DNA of 64,000 bases from Cardinalis cardinalis. Taxonomy: Eukaryota > Chordata > Aves > Passeriformes > Cardinalidae. Made by a program: the position numbers and the translations under genes. Below the pieces are notes generated by a model that was given only the letters and a program-made list of their open reading frames with translations, was not told the DNA's origin and searched no databases. Positions 1 through 12,400 of the stretch are shown here, in pieces (within the stretch, counting starts at the first letter, position 1; every line of letters begins with the position of its first letter). The stretch lies in assembly GCA_014549065.1 (NCBI GenBank), contig JACDOX010000004.1:7148116-7212115 (forward strand), written 5' to 3'.

Positions 1-2042
1 CCATTATGCCTTTACACTGCATTATCTCTACAGATACCTTCCTCACAAAAGGGTAAATAATAATCAATTCACTCTTAATATCCTCTTTGGAGAATCAAAA
101 TACATGCAGTTTCTTGCACCTCTAAATTTATGACTTGAAACTTTTTTTGTTAAATCTTGGTGAAAGATTTGTGACANGGGACCTAAGATTTCCGTGGTTT
201 TCAGTATCCTTCTTGAAGGTATTCCAGCCTGATTTATTAGTAGTCCCATAAATATGTCCCCAACACTGAACAATGTGGGACACCAGTTTCCTGTTTGCGC
301 TTGATATTTCTTCCTTTCACACCCAAACATTGCGTTTGCCCTCTGTCCTTAGCGCTTCCCAGTGAGTTCCCCATTCAGTATACCATTACCCTTCGTTCAG
401 CCACACAAATTTTGGATGTAACTCNNNNTNTNTTTTTTTTAACCACAACTGGCCCAATTTTACTAACACATGAGTTGTTCTGATGAAATCCTGCTATTAA
501 AGAGGCACAACTCAAAGAGCCATATCCCAACCAGCATCAGTGTACAGAGCTCGCACCAATTCGTGGTGTGACATCAGCCAACACAAATTAAAAATCTGGC
601 CTCCTGCATTCAACACAAGACATTCTTAAAGCCATTTCTCCTGCAATCCTTCACATCATTTTCTACCAAATAGGACAGAAAGAGGGAAGAGTTCCACCAG
701 TTTCCCACCAAACACATCTGGGATGTAGGTAGATGACCTGCTTGTCATGGTGACAATAATCATGGAGACCTGACCTGCTGAAATGGAGGCTCAGTTAATT
801 GCTAGGAAAGAAGGATACTGCANATTTCTGTCCTTTAGTGGAGCAAAACTTATTGATTCTACCTAGCACTTCACCCATCGTGCTATAAAAATACTAAGAA
901 AAAAAATCTAAACTTATGTCATACTTATATTTGTGCATCCCAGTGCACAATGACAAGGTTTTGGTTTTTTATCCTGATAGTTACTTTAAGTTTTAACAAA
1001 AACATTTTTGTAACGTGCTCCTTTCTAACCTGGAAAGTTTTTCAGCTCTAGAAATCCTTTTGGTTAATAGGGGTCATCATCAGGGACTAAAAGGGACAAA
1101 GAGGGATTTTAATGTGAAATCAGAGACAGCAACGAGAAACAAGACACTTGAGAAGTCTGCCAATGATCATGCCATAGAAAATAGTGGACCTAAATTATAG
1201 GCCTATTAAAGCACGGAGATATTGCACTCAAGGTGTTAAAATAACCAATTAAACATGGAGTTTTACTCCTGCAAAAATACAGAGCATTTCTGTGGAAAAA
1301 AATACTACTGTCAAGAATTCACCATGACTGCTAGAAATCAAAATAAATAAATAGCTTTAATTGGAAAAAGAATATTTGAGACCACAGTGCAGTTTTGTGG
1401 GCAAAGCAAATCTGTTAGCCAGTCTTTTAATAAGTCCACATTGTACTGGATTCAATTTAGGTTTTCTNTGAACATGGACATAACCTGTTAATAATTTAAC
1501 ACACCTCTGGTAAAGTAGGAATGCAGTAAATAAAAGGTAAACTAATAAAACAAAAGCAGTGCTTTGTTTTTGCAACTAGATGGTAAATTAATGGAAAAGA
1601 TTGNTATCACAGAACAACTTCTGAAAATGTTATAGACACAGAAATCATGAGATCAAAAATTTATGATTCCAAGAGAGAGATTAGCTTTATCATGCAGCAT
1701 ACTGCAAATGACATGCTTTTCTTCTGGAAGGGTTTTTATGTATAGAATGTCCTCTCAGTCCAGCTCAGCAGCATTGCTGTGGGAATTTAATTTTTTTAAA
1801 TTCTTCACTGCATTTCTCTACAATTCTTTCTCTACATTTATTTTTTTTTCCAGACAGAAGCAGTGCATACACGAAACATGTTCTGAACAAATGATTAAGG
1901 AACATGAATACAAGGTCAAACCAGAGCTTTCATAGCTCTAAGTATTGCATATTAGTGCAACAAAATTTAATGTATTTATTTGAATGAAGAATGAGGGATA
2001 GCTCATAATTGCATCAGGGGTGAAAAAGCACTTTGCATTAGC
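1..2042. other. Intergenic, nothing recognised
   Basis: AT-rich unique-looking sequence with short chance open frames only. There is a small T-tract with N bases around 425-440. Confidence 0.6.
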
Positions 2043-2048
2043 TAATCT

Positions 2049-2390
2049 TGTTGCAGTTGAGCCATTTGTCCAGGCAGGGAAAACTCCACACTCAATACGA
2101 GTGTTCAGAAAGCTTCCGTTTATTTAGTTCGAGCACCAGACTTTATACACAAACAGTAATAAGCTCATGCATATTCNAAAGCTAAGCAGTCTATTGGTTA
2201 TACTATAATAACAACTCTTCTTCNGGCTTTTGGGCTTACATCTCGTTTTCCCACGTCTCTCTGTCTACTCGTTATCAGACTACGCTGCCGCTCAAGGACA
2301 CGATGTTTTGCAGGTGCAAAAACTCAGATTAGCTGGGTTCAGTACTTTTCCAGCTCNTGGTCAGCTAACAAGCAAAACCATTCCTCAACA
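2049..2390 (-). mobile_element. Solo LTR of an endogenous retrovirus (6-bp TSD TAATCT)
   Basis: The element starts TGTTG and ends CAACA, short inverted termini typical of LTRs. It is flanked on both sides by the same 6 bp, TAATCT (2043-2048 and 2391-2396). On the minus strand it carries, in order, a CCAAT box (AACCAAT), a TATA-like TATAAAG and a poly-A signal AATAAA followed by a short R-U5 segment. A 6-bp duplication is typical of ERVK/beta-like avian elements. No internal retroviral sequence adjoins it, so it is probably a solo LTR left by recombination. It contains two N bases. Confidence 0.88.
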
Positions 2391-2396
2391 TAATCT

Positions 2397-5300
2397 ACCT
2401 TGGTGTGTTCCACCTGCTGATTATTCCAAGCTGTGCAGTGAGTGAAGGTGACAGAGACTATGGAGCACCAGACCATAACGGCATGAACAGCCAGCTGCCA
2501 GGGTCACCCACTGCTCCCTAAATTNCTGTCTGAGCAGGCTCCTAGGGCTAACCCAGGCCACAGCACTGGCAACCTGCACTGAATTCATTTGCTGCATTAG
2601 CAGGAGCGGCGTAGCCCTGCTGGGCCAATGCCAGCTGGTGAGGGACAGACAGTGNGTCTGCTGGCTGAGCTGCAGGCAGCTCTGCACACCTTCCCTTCCA
2701 AAGGCTCCTGGGGGCTCTCCCTAAAGGCAGCAGGATNCCAAATCTGCTCCCTCCTGACCCCTCAGGGCACCAGGTCCCATCTGAGTCAGCCNAACAAGCC
2801 TAGACGCTGACTGGCCCCTTTCCTGGAGATGGGACAGCCTCCCTGGGCTTCCTCTGTTCCCAGGGTTCAGTGTCCAGACAGCCTGGGCACCTTCTTCATC
2901 TGAAGCTTATTCTTTATTTATTTATTTTTTATTTATTTATTATTTCCATTATTTCCTTTGCCCTTCAATCCCACTCTTGTCTGTCTAGAAGCAGCTTACA
3001 GGCCCAGGAAGGTTCCAGCTGCCAGGACATTTCTGGCTGCATTTGTCACACTCTCACAGCACTGTGGGTCTGCAGACAGACCCCTTTTGAACAACCCCAG
3101 AGGCCAGTGCTGCTCCAGCTCAAAGGAAAGGCAGTTTGAGGAGCACAGCCATCCTCTATGGGATAATTCTCCTATTTGTCAAGCTCTCATTACCTTCTGA
3201 CCATAAATCTTTCCAGTTTCCTTTCCACACACAGTGGAAACTTAAACTGGGCCTGCCTCCACTGTTAAACTTCCACTGAAGGCAAAACTTTGAGTGTAAT
3301 ATATTCTGCCACTTGAGAAAAGCAAGGATTTGAATACTAAATAGAGCTCCATAATCCATAGCCATGTAATTGTATGTTACGCCAGGAACTTCTGTTAACA
3401 ACGGAACTCAGGCAGAGGCACCAAGCTGACATGGAGACAGAGGCTGCTGCTGGGAAAATCAGGGGGAAAAGGACATTTAGGAGGAAAGGGGGAGGGAGGA
3501 GAGAGGAATGTCACTGAGAAATACNTGAGTCCTGGAAAAGCAGTAACAGAGCTGCTGGGAAAGCAAGAGGCGAAGACAGACCGGTCAAGGAGGCTTTGTG
3601 GCAATATTGTGATGGGAATCCTGGAAGAGCCTGCGGGAGTAGGTGGCTGATGGCACCCAGAGAGACTTCAGGAGGGAAACACAAAGACAGGAGCACTGTT
3701 TTGGTAGTGTGTTCCCCTGAAAGTCTTACCTACCGTCAGAGGGAATCCGGGAAGTTGAAAAAATCACTCAAGTGTATCATATCTTTTTTGTGTGAAGCAC
3801 ATTTCTAGCAAATGGGGAAGAGTTTTAGACAACTGGTAGTGCAGGGGCACATGGCAAGAGAAAGGCAGATGAAGCCTTCAGTGAGGAACTTGAACAGAGG
3901 TAGAAAACAGCTTGAGAGCTGCTGCCTTCTAATCTGTCCGGCATGGAGTCCCCACTTAGGGCTGTGATGTGTTCACTTACACCAGGATGCAGGGGCTGTG
4001 GGAAGATGGTGGGGCCAGATGTGAAGACCCAGCAGAAAAGGCAGGATTTTCTTGCAGAGTTGTAAGCCTTGCCAGGCATTTGGGCTGAGCTTTGCTAGAG
4101 GTTGCAGATTCTGTGTTTCCCGTATGGTGATAAGCTCACACAAGCAGCAGTGAAGGCACTGGAACGTGTCTGCTTTTCTTATTTCCCTTATACTATATGT
4201 CCCTTCTCATTAGACATGAGAGGATCACATTTCCAGTTTAGGATGCATGAGTGAGAACAAGGACAGAAAGATAAGAGAATTGTGCAAAGCCTCATCCCTC
4301 TGCTTTTTATTACCCTTGTCATCTATCAAGAGACTGACTGCTTCTTTTGCTTTTGCTTTTTTTCTTTTTTTTTCCTCCAGCATATTTGTAAATGTTATTT
4401 ACTTATTGTCACTAGCGCCTCCAGGCTGTCTACTTTAATTTTATATCACAAATTGTGACCGGCAGCATTTTGTTGCTGCTGCTTTCTTTATTAATTTGTG
4501 TCTCACTACTCCAGCAACAATAAACAGTCCTCAGCCCTCACATAATTTTTTCTCCATTTTGGATCCAAATTTCACAGGAATATTGATAGAATTCCAAGTC
4601 TAGCAGGGCTGGGAAGGTACTGTGNGCATTGCTATGGCATACCTACACTTTTGATTCAAGTTCTGGGCCCTTTAACACAGAGGAAAAGATTATGCAACAG
4701 TATCATTACCAGCACTATCACATTTCTCTTCACATGAATAAGCATCANCAGCAGCATATTTTGAAAAATTTTTCTAGCATTTAGAGTTTCCATATTCAAG
4801 TTATATAGACCTAAAAATAATGCCTTACCCTTTAAGCACTTTGGACAGAAAATTTTTTCTGAGTCTTGAGCAGTTCAGAAAATCTTCCTTGAGCCAATTT
4901 ACCATGCAGGGTTTATGCCCTCAGAATTATTATTCTACTCATGTGATTGGCCTTGCCAAGTTTCTCTAGAGTCAACACGTCCATGTTTATGTACCACTGA
5001 ATTGACTATTTTTTATCTGTGAATACGGTAATGGGATTAGAAGCTTGACTCTTTCCTTATTTATTACTGTGTTTCTGACAGTTCTCATTCCTAATTCTCT
5101 TAATTTGGACCATCATATTATCTACAACCAGCCTGTAAACCTGAACGCAATGGTTTGATTATTAAAAATTACTGAAATCATCTTCTCTTTCCACACTTGA
5201 TCTTCTTTAAATATCCATGTCTCACCACAAATAAAATTTGTAAGAGCAAATCTTAGTCCTGTCTCTGTGCAGTAGTGCTAATAAAAGCAATAAAAAGTGT

Positions 5301-6339
5301 AGGTTTTGTCNTTAAAAACTTGTTTGTGTGTGCAGAATAGGTATTTATATTATGGGATGTNTATTCATGTCTCTTTATCAACAATAATGAATAAGCTATA
5401 TTCTGTGAAGGGAAGTTCTCCAGACACATTTGCTACANGGATCCCCAGAAGGCACACACTAGTGTAACAGCTCTGGATTTCTATTCTTTCTCACTAGCAT
5501 GAATTGAAACTACAGCCTCTGCAGTACAATATATTACATTAAAACATAAAACAGATATAGCTGAGGGGAATAAGAGGAAGGAAGAAAGGCCAGAAATCTG
5601 TGATATTAACCCAAAAGAATTAACTTGTTTTCAAATGTGTTTAATTCCTATAGGCTTGAGTTACCATGTTTTAAAGAACCACTCTTTTTCTTAAAGGTAT
5701 TAGTCAGGGTACAGGAGCTGCAAGATAAAAGTAAGATTGGATAAATGTGCCTGTGGCTCAGATCAACACCCAATAAGCAAAAATCTGCCTGTCATTATGC
5801 CTGCCTTGTATGCCATCATTGTTGATCCCTGAGTGCAAGGATTCATGGCATTATCNCAGCTTCTTTCTCTAGACCTAAATGCTGGCTTCCCCACCATTTG
5901 TTTTTTTATTATTATACAGTAGGAAAATTGAAAGGCTCACACTGCCCACACACACTGGCTGATGCATTTGTACTCAGCAGTCAGAGCCAAAGGTTGTCTA
6001 AATGATACACAGAGTGATGCTTTGAAAATTCATGGCAAAATGAGATTCCCCCTCTCATTTCTAAATTACTGTTCTTCCTACTTGCAAATGTGTAAGAGGC
6101 ATCCACACTAGGAAACAAGCTTTTTTGCTATGCCAGGGCTGACCATTCAAATTAGGACTTTTTTTTTCCCATCACATCATCAATTTAAAAAGAAAAAAAC
6201 CCTCTCTGTAGGATTAGTTGCACTAGAAATATATAGTGAAAACATCATAAAAAGGCTATTAATGAATATTAATTCTNTGGGGTTTTAAAGTAATTTCTGT
6301 AAAACACTATTATATTTTTACTGAACTTGTTCATGTTTT
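2397..6339. other. Intergenic, no gene seen
   Basis: A moderately GC-rich stretch at 2440-2900 and about 3400-4080 carries several short overlapping open frames on both strands, none recognisable. It holds one (TTTA)n microsatellite. The rest is AT-rich. Confidence 0.6.
2912..2945 (+). repeat. (TTTA)n microsatellite
   Basis: About eight TTTA/TTTT units with an interruption, in the intergenic region. Confidence 0.9.
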
Positions 6340-6490
6340 TTAATAGATTTTAAGGCTAGAAGGGACTACCAAATCATTTATTCTGGCCTCCTGTATTACT
6401 GATAAAATAGCATCCAGTTAGTCCTGTCTTAAGCCCATTGCATTTNTCTGAGTCACACACACTTTTCAGTTTCAGTTCATTCATTCTGAG
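6340..6490 (-). mobile_element. Ancient CR1-like fragment
   Basis: The stretch TAGATTTTAAGGCTAGAAGG, then GACTACCAAATCAT and CTGGCCTCCTGTATTACTG resembles an old CR1-type repeat seen in reptiles (consensus remembered as 'AAGGCCAGAAGGGACCA...GACCTCCTGTAT'). It is heavily diverged. Boundaries and orientation are approximate. Confidence 0.5.
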
Positions 6491-9400
6491 GGATCCCTGG
6501 GTAGAATTGCTTTTTCAAAATATGGATGGAAGTTACATTTGAATTGGAAAGAAAGGAATCCTGTCGCTGCTTTTTTCTAGAGAAAAAAAGGACAGAAATT
6601 ATGAGAAATACAATTCCTGTAAAGCATTTGAAAACATGGAAATATTGATTACCAGGATTCCTCTTAACAAGTAAAGCTATAAATTGTTATCTGTTGTTCC
6701 CTAAGCCTTAACAGTCTTTCCCATGGCCCAAACTAATTATAGTGATCTAATTAGGTCACAATTTTTGAAACTAGCAAGTCATAAGACCTCTTGTATTTTT
6801 TGAGGTGTCTCCTGTGGTATGAAACAAATTGCATCCCAGAAGTGCCTAGTTTTCTTCAGTAATTAATGAAGAAAGACAATTAGCTCAGTTACAGAGAGCT
6901 GTGCTTGGGCAGATGAGTCTTATTCACAATGATTCGGTATTTAGCTGTCAAAAGGAACAAAAAATTAGAAGACCATAACGTAGCATTTTTCTGCTTCACA
7001 TAAAGCTCAGGGGATCCTCAATATAGTGCATATGAGAACCTGGGATAAACTGCAAATTTAACCTGTTAANAGGTCTGACAGGTATTGCTGTCCTGCCTAG
7101 AAGAAAAAGTCACGAGGAACAGGCTAAAACATTGCTTATTCAGGGTTAGAAACACCTAACAAGTACCAATGAGGAAAATGCTTATCCTTCAACAGAATTC
7201 TTAAAAGACAGGGCTCTGCAGGAAATAATTCTCTCTCAAGACTTTGTTAGCATCTTTGTGCAGCCATGAAATGGTTGGACCAGACAACGCAGGCAATAAT
7301 CCAGCAGCAACACACAGCACAGTGCAGCCTTCACTATCCACCACTCTTGCTCAAATCATGGCTGCACCTTCATGGTGGNCAAGCCCACTGACAGCAGCCC
7401 CAAACTGCTAATGGATCACACACCACTGAAAAGTGGGAAAGGTGCCACAAGTGGCCATACCTCTGCTATTGTTGTGGGAAATGCTGGGGAATGAGGGAAG
7501 GCAAACATATGGCCCTCTCAACCCCAGAAGCCAAAAATAGCTTGTGTTTGAAAAGTGACTGGACAACCTGAAGCCTGTGAGATACAGAGGATTANGTTAG
7601 AGGCTCTGCAGCAGACTTCAAAAAGTTTTAGTTACAATGCAATAACCTTTCTTTGACACTGCATGCCCACAGTATTTCATTTAGCTTTGAATTTCTCACT
7701 CACACCAAGCTCCCAAGGAGCATTATCCATCGATAATGCTTTCTTTTATCTCTGATTGGTTTAAAAACTCCATCCTAAGCAAGTACAGATTAGTTATATA
7801 TGCCATCATCAACTCCCATCTGGATTGTATCAGTGCATTTTATTTGAACATGAAGTAATCAGACCTTCAGAGATACCTACTAGCTGATTACAGTGAACAA
7901 ATTATATTACTTTCTCCACTGACTCCACAAAATATTGAATTAAGCTCAAGATTGCAGTGTTTATATTCAAAGTACTCCCGGGACCTCACAAAGTTCTGTC
8001 ACAATGAAGCCTTATGGAGTAAGAAGAAAAAGTTATTTGCCTGAAAAAGAACTGCTTTGTGGTCTAATTTGCAGCTCCTGAATTCCACCAAGCATTCCAC
8101 AACTTCCTCCAAAGTGTATTTTATATTTACCTAAAAAAATAAAGATTCTACAAAAAANAAAGCTCATGAACATTCACCCTTTTTCCCCAGGGGTGAACTG
8201 GAAGAACAAATGTTATTTGTGGCAGCAAACACTTCAGAATTTTGAAGTATTATTTGAAGTATTTTACCACAGTGAACACGTTCTAGATGTTGCCATCTCT
8301 GACAAAAACTGTCATCTTCAGATGGATTAATAATCATAGAAATTACAGTAATTCTTCTTCCTTTGCTACTTATTATTCAGCTACTCTTTTCCTGGCTTAT
8401 TGCAGTTAGGGNTCTGGAATGGACCAGAGAAAGTATATGGAAATAATCTCTTGTATTTACAATGAAATAAAGTGGCAATATATACTGTGAATAACTTGCT
8501 TCTATTAGAANTTACAATTTCTCAGGCAGACACACGAAGGACGCATTTTCCCCAGTTTACTTCTGCTTAGGAAAGACTCACTTGTCCCCCTTCTCCACCA
8601 GACCACTCCTGAGGTTTATTACTAGCTGAAAGATTGTATCTGTAATGATATTATTTTCCTACAAGGTAGTGCCCACCAGGAATAACAGATTAAATCATGT
8701 TCGAGCTCAGACAACTGTCAGCACACACCACAAGAATTCGTTCCTGCCAGTTTTAATGATTCTGTCCGAGTGTTTACAAAGCTTGTTTCACAAAAGTGCT
8801 AACTTGCTTTGCAATCCTTTCACACATAAGAAACTGGGGAAGGGGAGAAAGAGGGAGAAAGAGAAAAAAAACAATTTTCCACACAGAGAACAAAGATGCT
8901 AAAATTTTGCTGTCAGTAAGGGAAATACTGGAACTAGTTGTGCACAGGGATTTGGGAAATTTTCAAGGATCATCTTTCCCAGAACAGATTCCATGCTTTC
9001 CTCTTGTTTTTCAATCACCTTTAGGGGAGTGTTAGCTCCAAAGGTAGGATTTCAAATTGTCCAGTGATGAGGGGCAAGGCAGAGTGACTCTGTGTAAGAG
9101 GGCGACCTGGCAGCCGTCAGAGCACAACAGCCAACAACAGCTCTTCCTGAAGAGCCAAGGCAGGGGAACAGCAAGCATTGTTCCTGAAAACAAATTCATC
9201 AATGTCAATGTTGTCCTTGCTAGCTCAGATGCACAGCTTTCAGCTGGCATATTTATTATTAATTATTATTAAATTTATTTATTTANGTGTGCTTTGCATA
9301 GATAGACACATTGTCAGTCACCAAGGACTTAATATCTAAATTAGTTAGGACAAACAAACACGAGATGAAACAACACTGTAACTAAGAACATGTGAGGGGA

Positions 9401-12400
9401 TTACTAATGAAGAGAGAAAACTGAAGTGGTGAGTTGAGTCTCTAAAGAAGAACTCACAGATTTTAAAAATAGTGGTTATGATCATTAGAATAATCTAGGA
9501 CAACCATTTTGTGTGATGCTGAAAACAGTCTGTAATGTCAAAATGGACATTCACTGAAATATTTCAACCTAGGTCTTGAACCCACCTCACAGGAGCAATT
9601 CAATTCCATGTCTATTCACCTCTTTCTGGGATTATTGTGCTTCCTGAAGAATAGAAAAAAAATACTCAGAAGATGAGGACNAAAATGTTTTCCTGATACT
9701 GGAAAAAGGATCCAAATTCTAAAGAGCAACAAGAACAAAAAAGAAGGCAAGGGAATAAATGGAGCAAGTGGATTTAGAGGGAACCAGAGGATGCCTGCTC
9801 AGGTGAGAAACACACAGAGTGATTACAGGGTAATTAGCCTTATAGGGTTTTAAAGAGCTAACTGTTAAAAGGGCTGGAGGTAGAAAGACANTGCAGAATT
9901 AATATTATATGTTTAGAGTAGCTGAGAAGGATAATAACTGTATCAGCAAAGCACCACTAGAACAACGAGGAATGAGTAGGGCATGAAGGCCAAATGAGAT
10001 CTAAAATGTCTCTGGCTCCTTAATAAAGAAAGGCTTTTATCTGAGGTCTTTTCCGTTTCCAGATAGAACAGANCAGCAATTTCTATCATTTATTAGATAA
10101 ACCAGAATCCATTCTTCAGTGCGTGACTAGATAAATGTTTGAATTCTTCCAAAAAATGATAAAAGCAGAAGAGGAAAGTACAAGGACTCCCAAGCTTTGA
10201 AGGTCAGCTACTTCACCCTGGAGCATCCTGTAGACTTGGTTAAAGCAACTGACAAATTACAGAAGAATGAGACTTTCCAAAGGTCATTTTATTGGATCTA
10301 TTCCCTCTTAAGTATATTATTAAAAGATTTCATCTGGATCCTGCTGTCCTCTTCGTGGTCATCTCCAATTGGCAACCCTTCAATTTCTTTCCATAATATG
10401 AAAGCTGTGCTTTAGCAGAGGTTCTCTAAATCCCAAAATGGCTCATAAAACATGGGGTTTCTGGTTGCTTTACATCAGTCGCAGATGTTTCAGAGTGCAT
10501 GTGAGTTGAGTCTGGCTTGTGCAGGTGTGAGTCCAGCTTAATAGTTTTCTTAGGCTTCAGAAACGGACCATTTAGGAATAGAAACCAAAACTGGAAGCCA
10601 GAGGGCAAATATTTTCAACATCTGCTACTCTTTGTGTGATATTCCTCTGCTTTCAGAAGTAGGATTCTTAGAATTGTTTTGTATGGCTTTGATTCAATCT
10701 CTGAAGTGCATTTCTGTAACAAAGAAATACTGTTACTGGGATCTAGTGTCATGGGAAACAAGATTCTCAGATTATAGAGCATAGGCATGCCTCCCTTTCC
10801 TGCTCGTAGCTATGTAGCTCACTTTTCCCCCTGCAAAGATGACTTGTGGCACTGACAGCAAATTCTGACATAGAAAAATGATGTCGGAGAAGCATTTAAT
10901 CTCTTTTCACCTGTTCTTTATGAACTCCAAGTCCTGGAAACAAGAACCATACCCATGTTATTAAATATCCCTACCAGCAATCCTATCCATGTACTACTGG
11001 CGAACCACTTCAGTGCGATTCCTTCGAGCGTATTTTTCCCATCCTGCAGTCTCAAGAGCCTGGCTAAGACACATGCTTATTCTTGTTAGATCTCATTCAA
11101 GCACATTTGAGACATTGCTACCAGGTCTAGAACACTTTTTCCCAGGGCACCGGATATATTTTTCTCTCATGAAGAACTAATATTATCTCCATCAAGAAAA
11201 AAATGAAAAACTAAAAAAAGCCCATAGAAAGTGTTATTTTAAGCATTCATATTTGCAGGAAAGTCCCAGAATTCAGGGAACTTCTTTGTGATAAGGGAAA
11301 ATAGTAGGAAGAAAGAAGCCTTTAGCAACAATAATACATGGAGATTGTTCAAAAGCAGAGCCAAAAGCTGAAAATGCTGATAGGTCATTTTTCAAGTAGG
11401 GTGTGCAGACATTTAATAGACCATAACTTCATGCTTTGAGAAGATATAATCATAGGGAAATTCTTTGCTTAGGATCTGATGCCTAAAGAAAGAGCGCCAA
11501 TTTGTAAATGTACAGAATGTCTGAGCAGAAGGGCTTTGTGTACCTCTTCCTATCCTGCTCTCATGTTACCTCTGACACCATAACACTACCACAATACTGG
11601 TAACAGATCCCACAGATCTGTTTTGCAAGCACTACTTGCCAGGAGACCAAGGTCCTTTCAGTTCTTTTAGCCCCTATCTTGTCTCCCCTTATCCATGTCT
11701 CCCACACCCTCATCTCAGTGTGGGAAAGCCACATATTCCAAAAAGAGGAGTATCTCCTGCTGTTAACACCCTAGCAGGACCAGTTCTACCCTCTGACCTA
11801 GAGGCCATGAAGAGCAAGCTGTTAACATTGACAAGTCTTGTTTGTGGAGTCAAGGCATTCACTCTACCTCCAAACAGGTTGTATTGTGCCACATGGTGGC
11901 ACTCCCTTATTTTGGGACTTGCTTGGGGACTCTCACTTTTCTGATCTACGTTGTTGTCCCTGGCCTTCAATGGAGCACAAGAACTTGGAGTGGGACGCAG
12001 TTTGAAAGGAAGGTTTGAAAGGTAATAGCAACACGCAGCTCTCCAATTTCTTCCACTCATGAAAAATATATATAGAAAACCCAGAGAAAACTAAATAACT
12101 TATTCTTAGAAAACTCTTAGATATCACTTAAATAAGGCATAGACCACTGAACATTTTTTTAATAATAGTTAATGTGAGTCTCCATATGTGTTAATTTTTT
12201 ATTTTTTCAATATAACTGGAGCCCATTTTTATGTTCCTTCCTGCTTTTAAGTATAGATTGTTCATGACACTTGATAACTTGTACAACCAGCATCTGTAGG
12301 GTAACTGCTTTATCAAGCTGCCTATGGTATATCCTTGCACAGCGGGTGAATAGAAACAGCCACACAGAGAAACACAATGGATGAAAGGCTGGACCATAAA

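Noticed and set aside
2440..2815. Possible exon in a moderately GC-rich patch after the first LTR
   Set aside because: Short frames on both strands with no recognisable product and four N bases. Splice signals are not convincing.
11636..12060. Overlapping 100-116 codon open frames on opposite strands
   Set aside because: No recognisable domain, no splice or promoter context, and both strands are open equally, as expected by chance in a slightly GC-richer patch.
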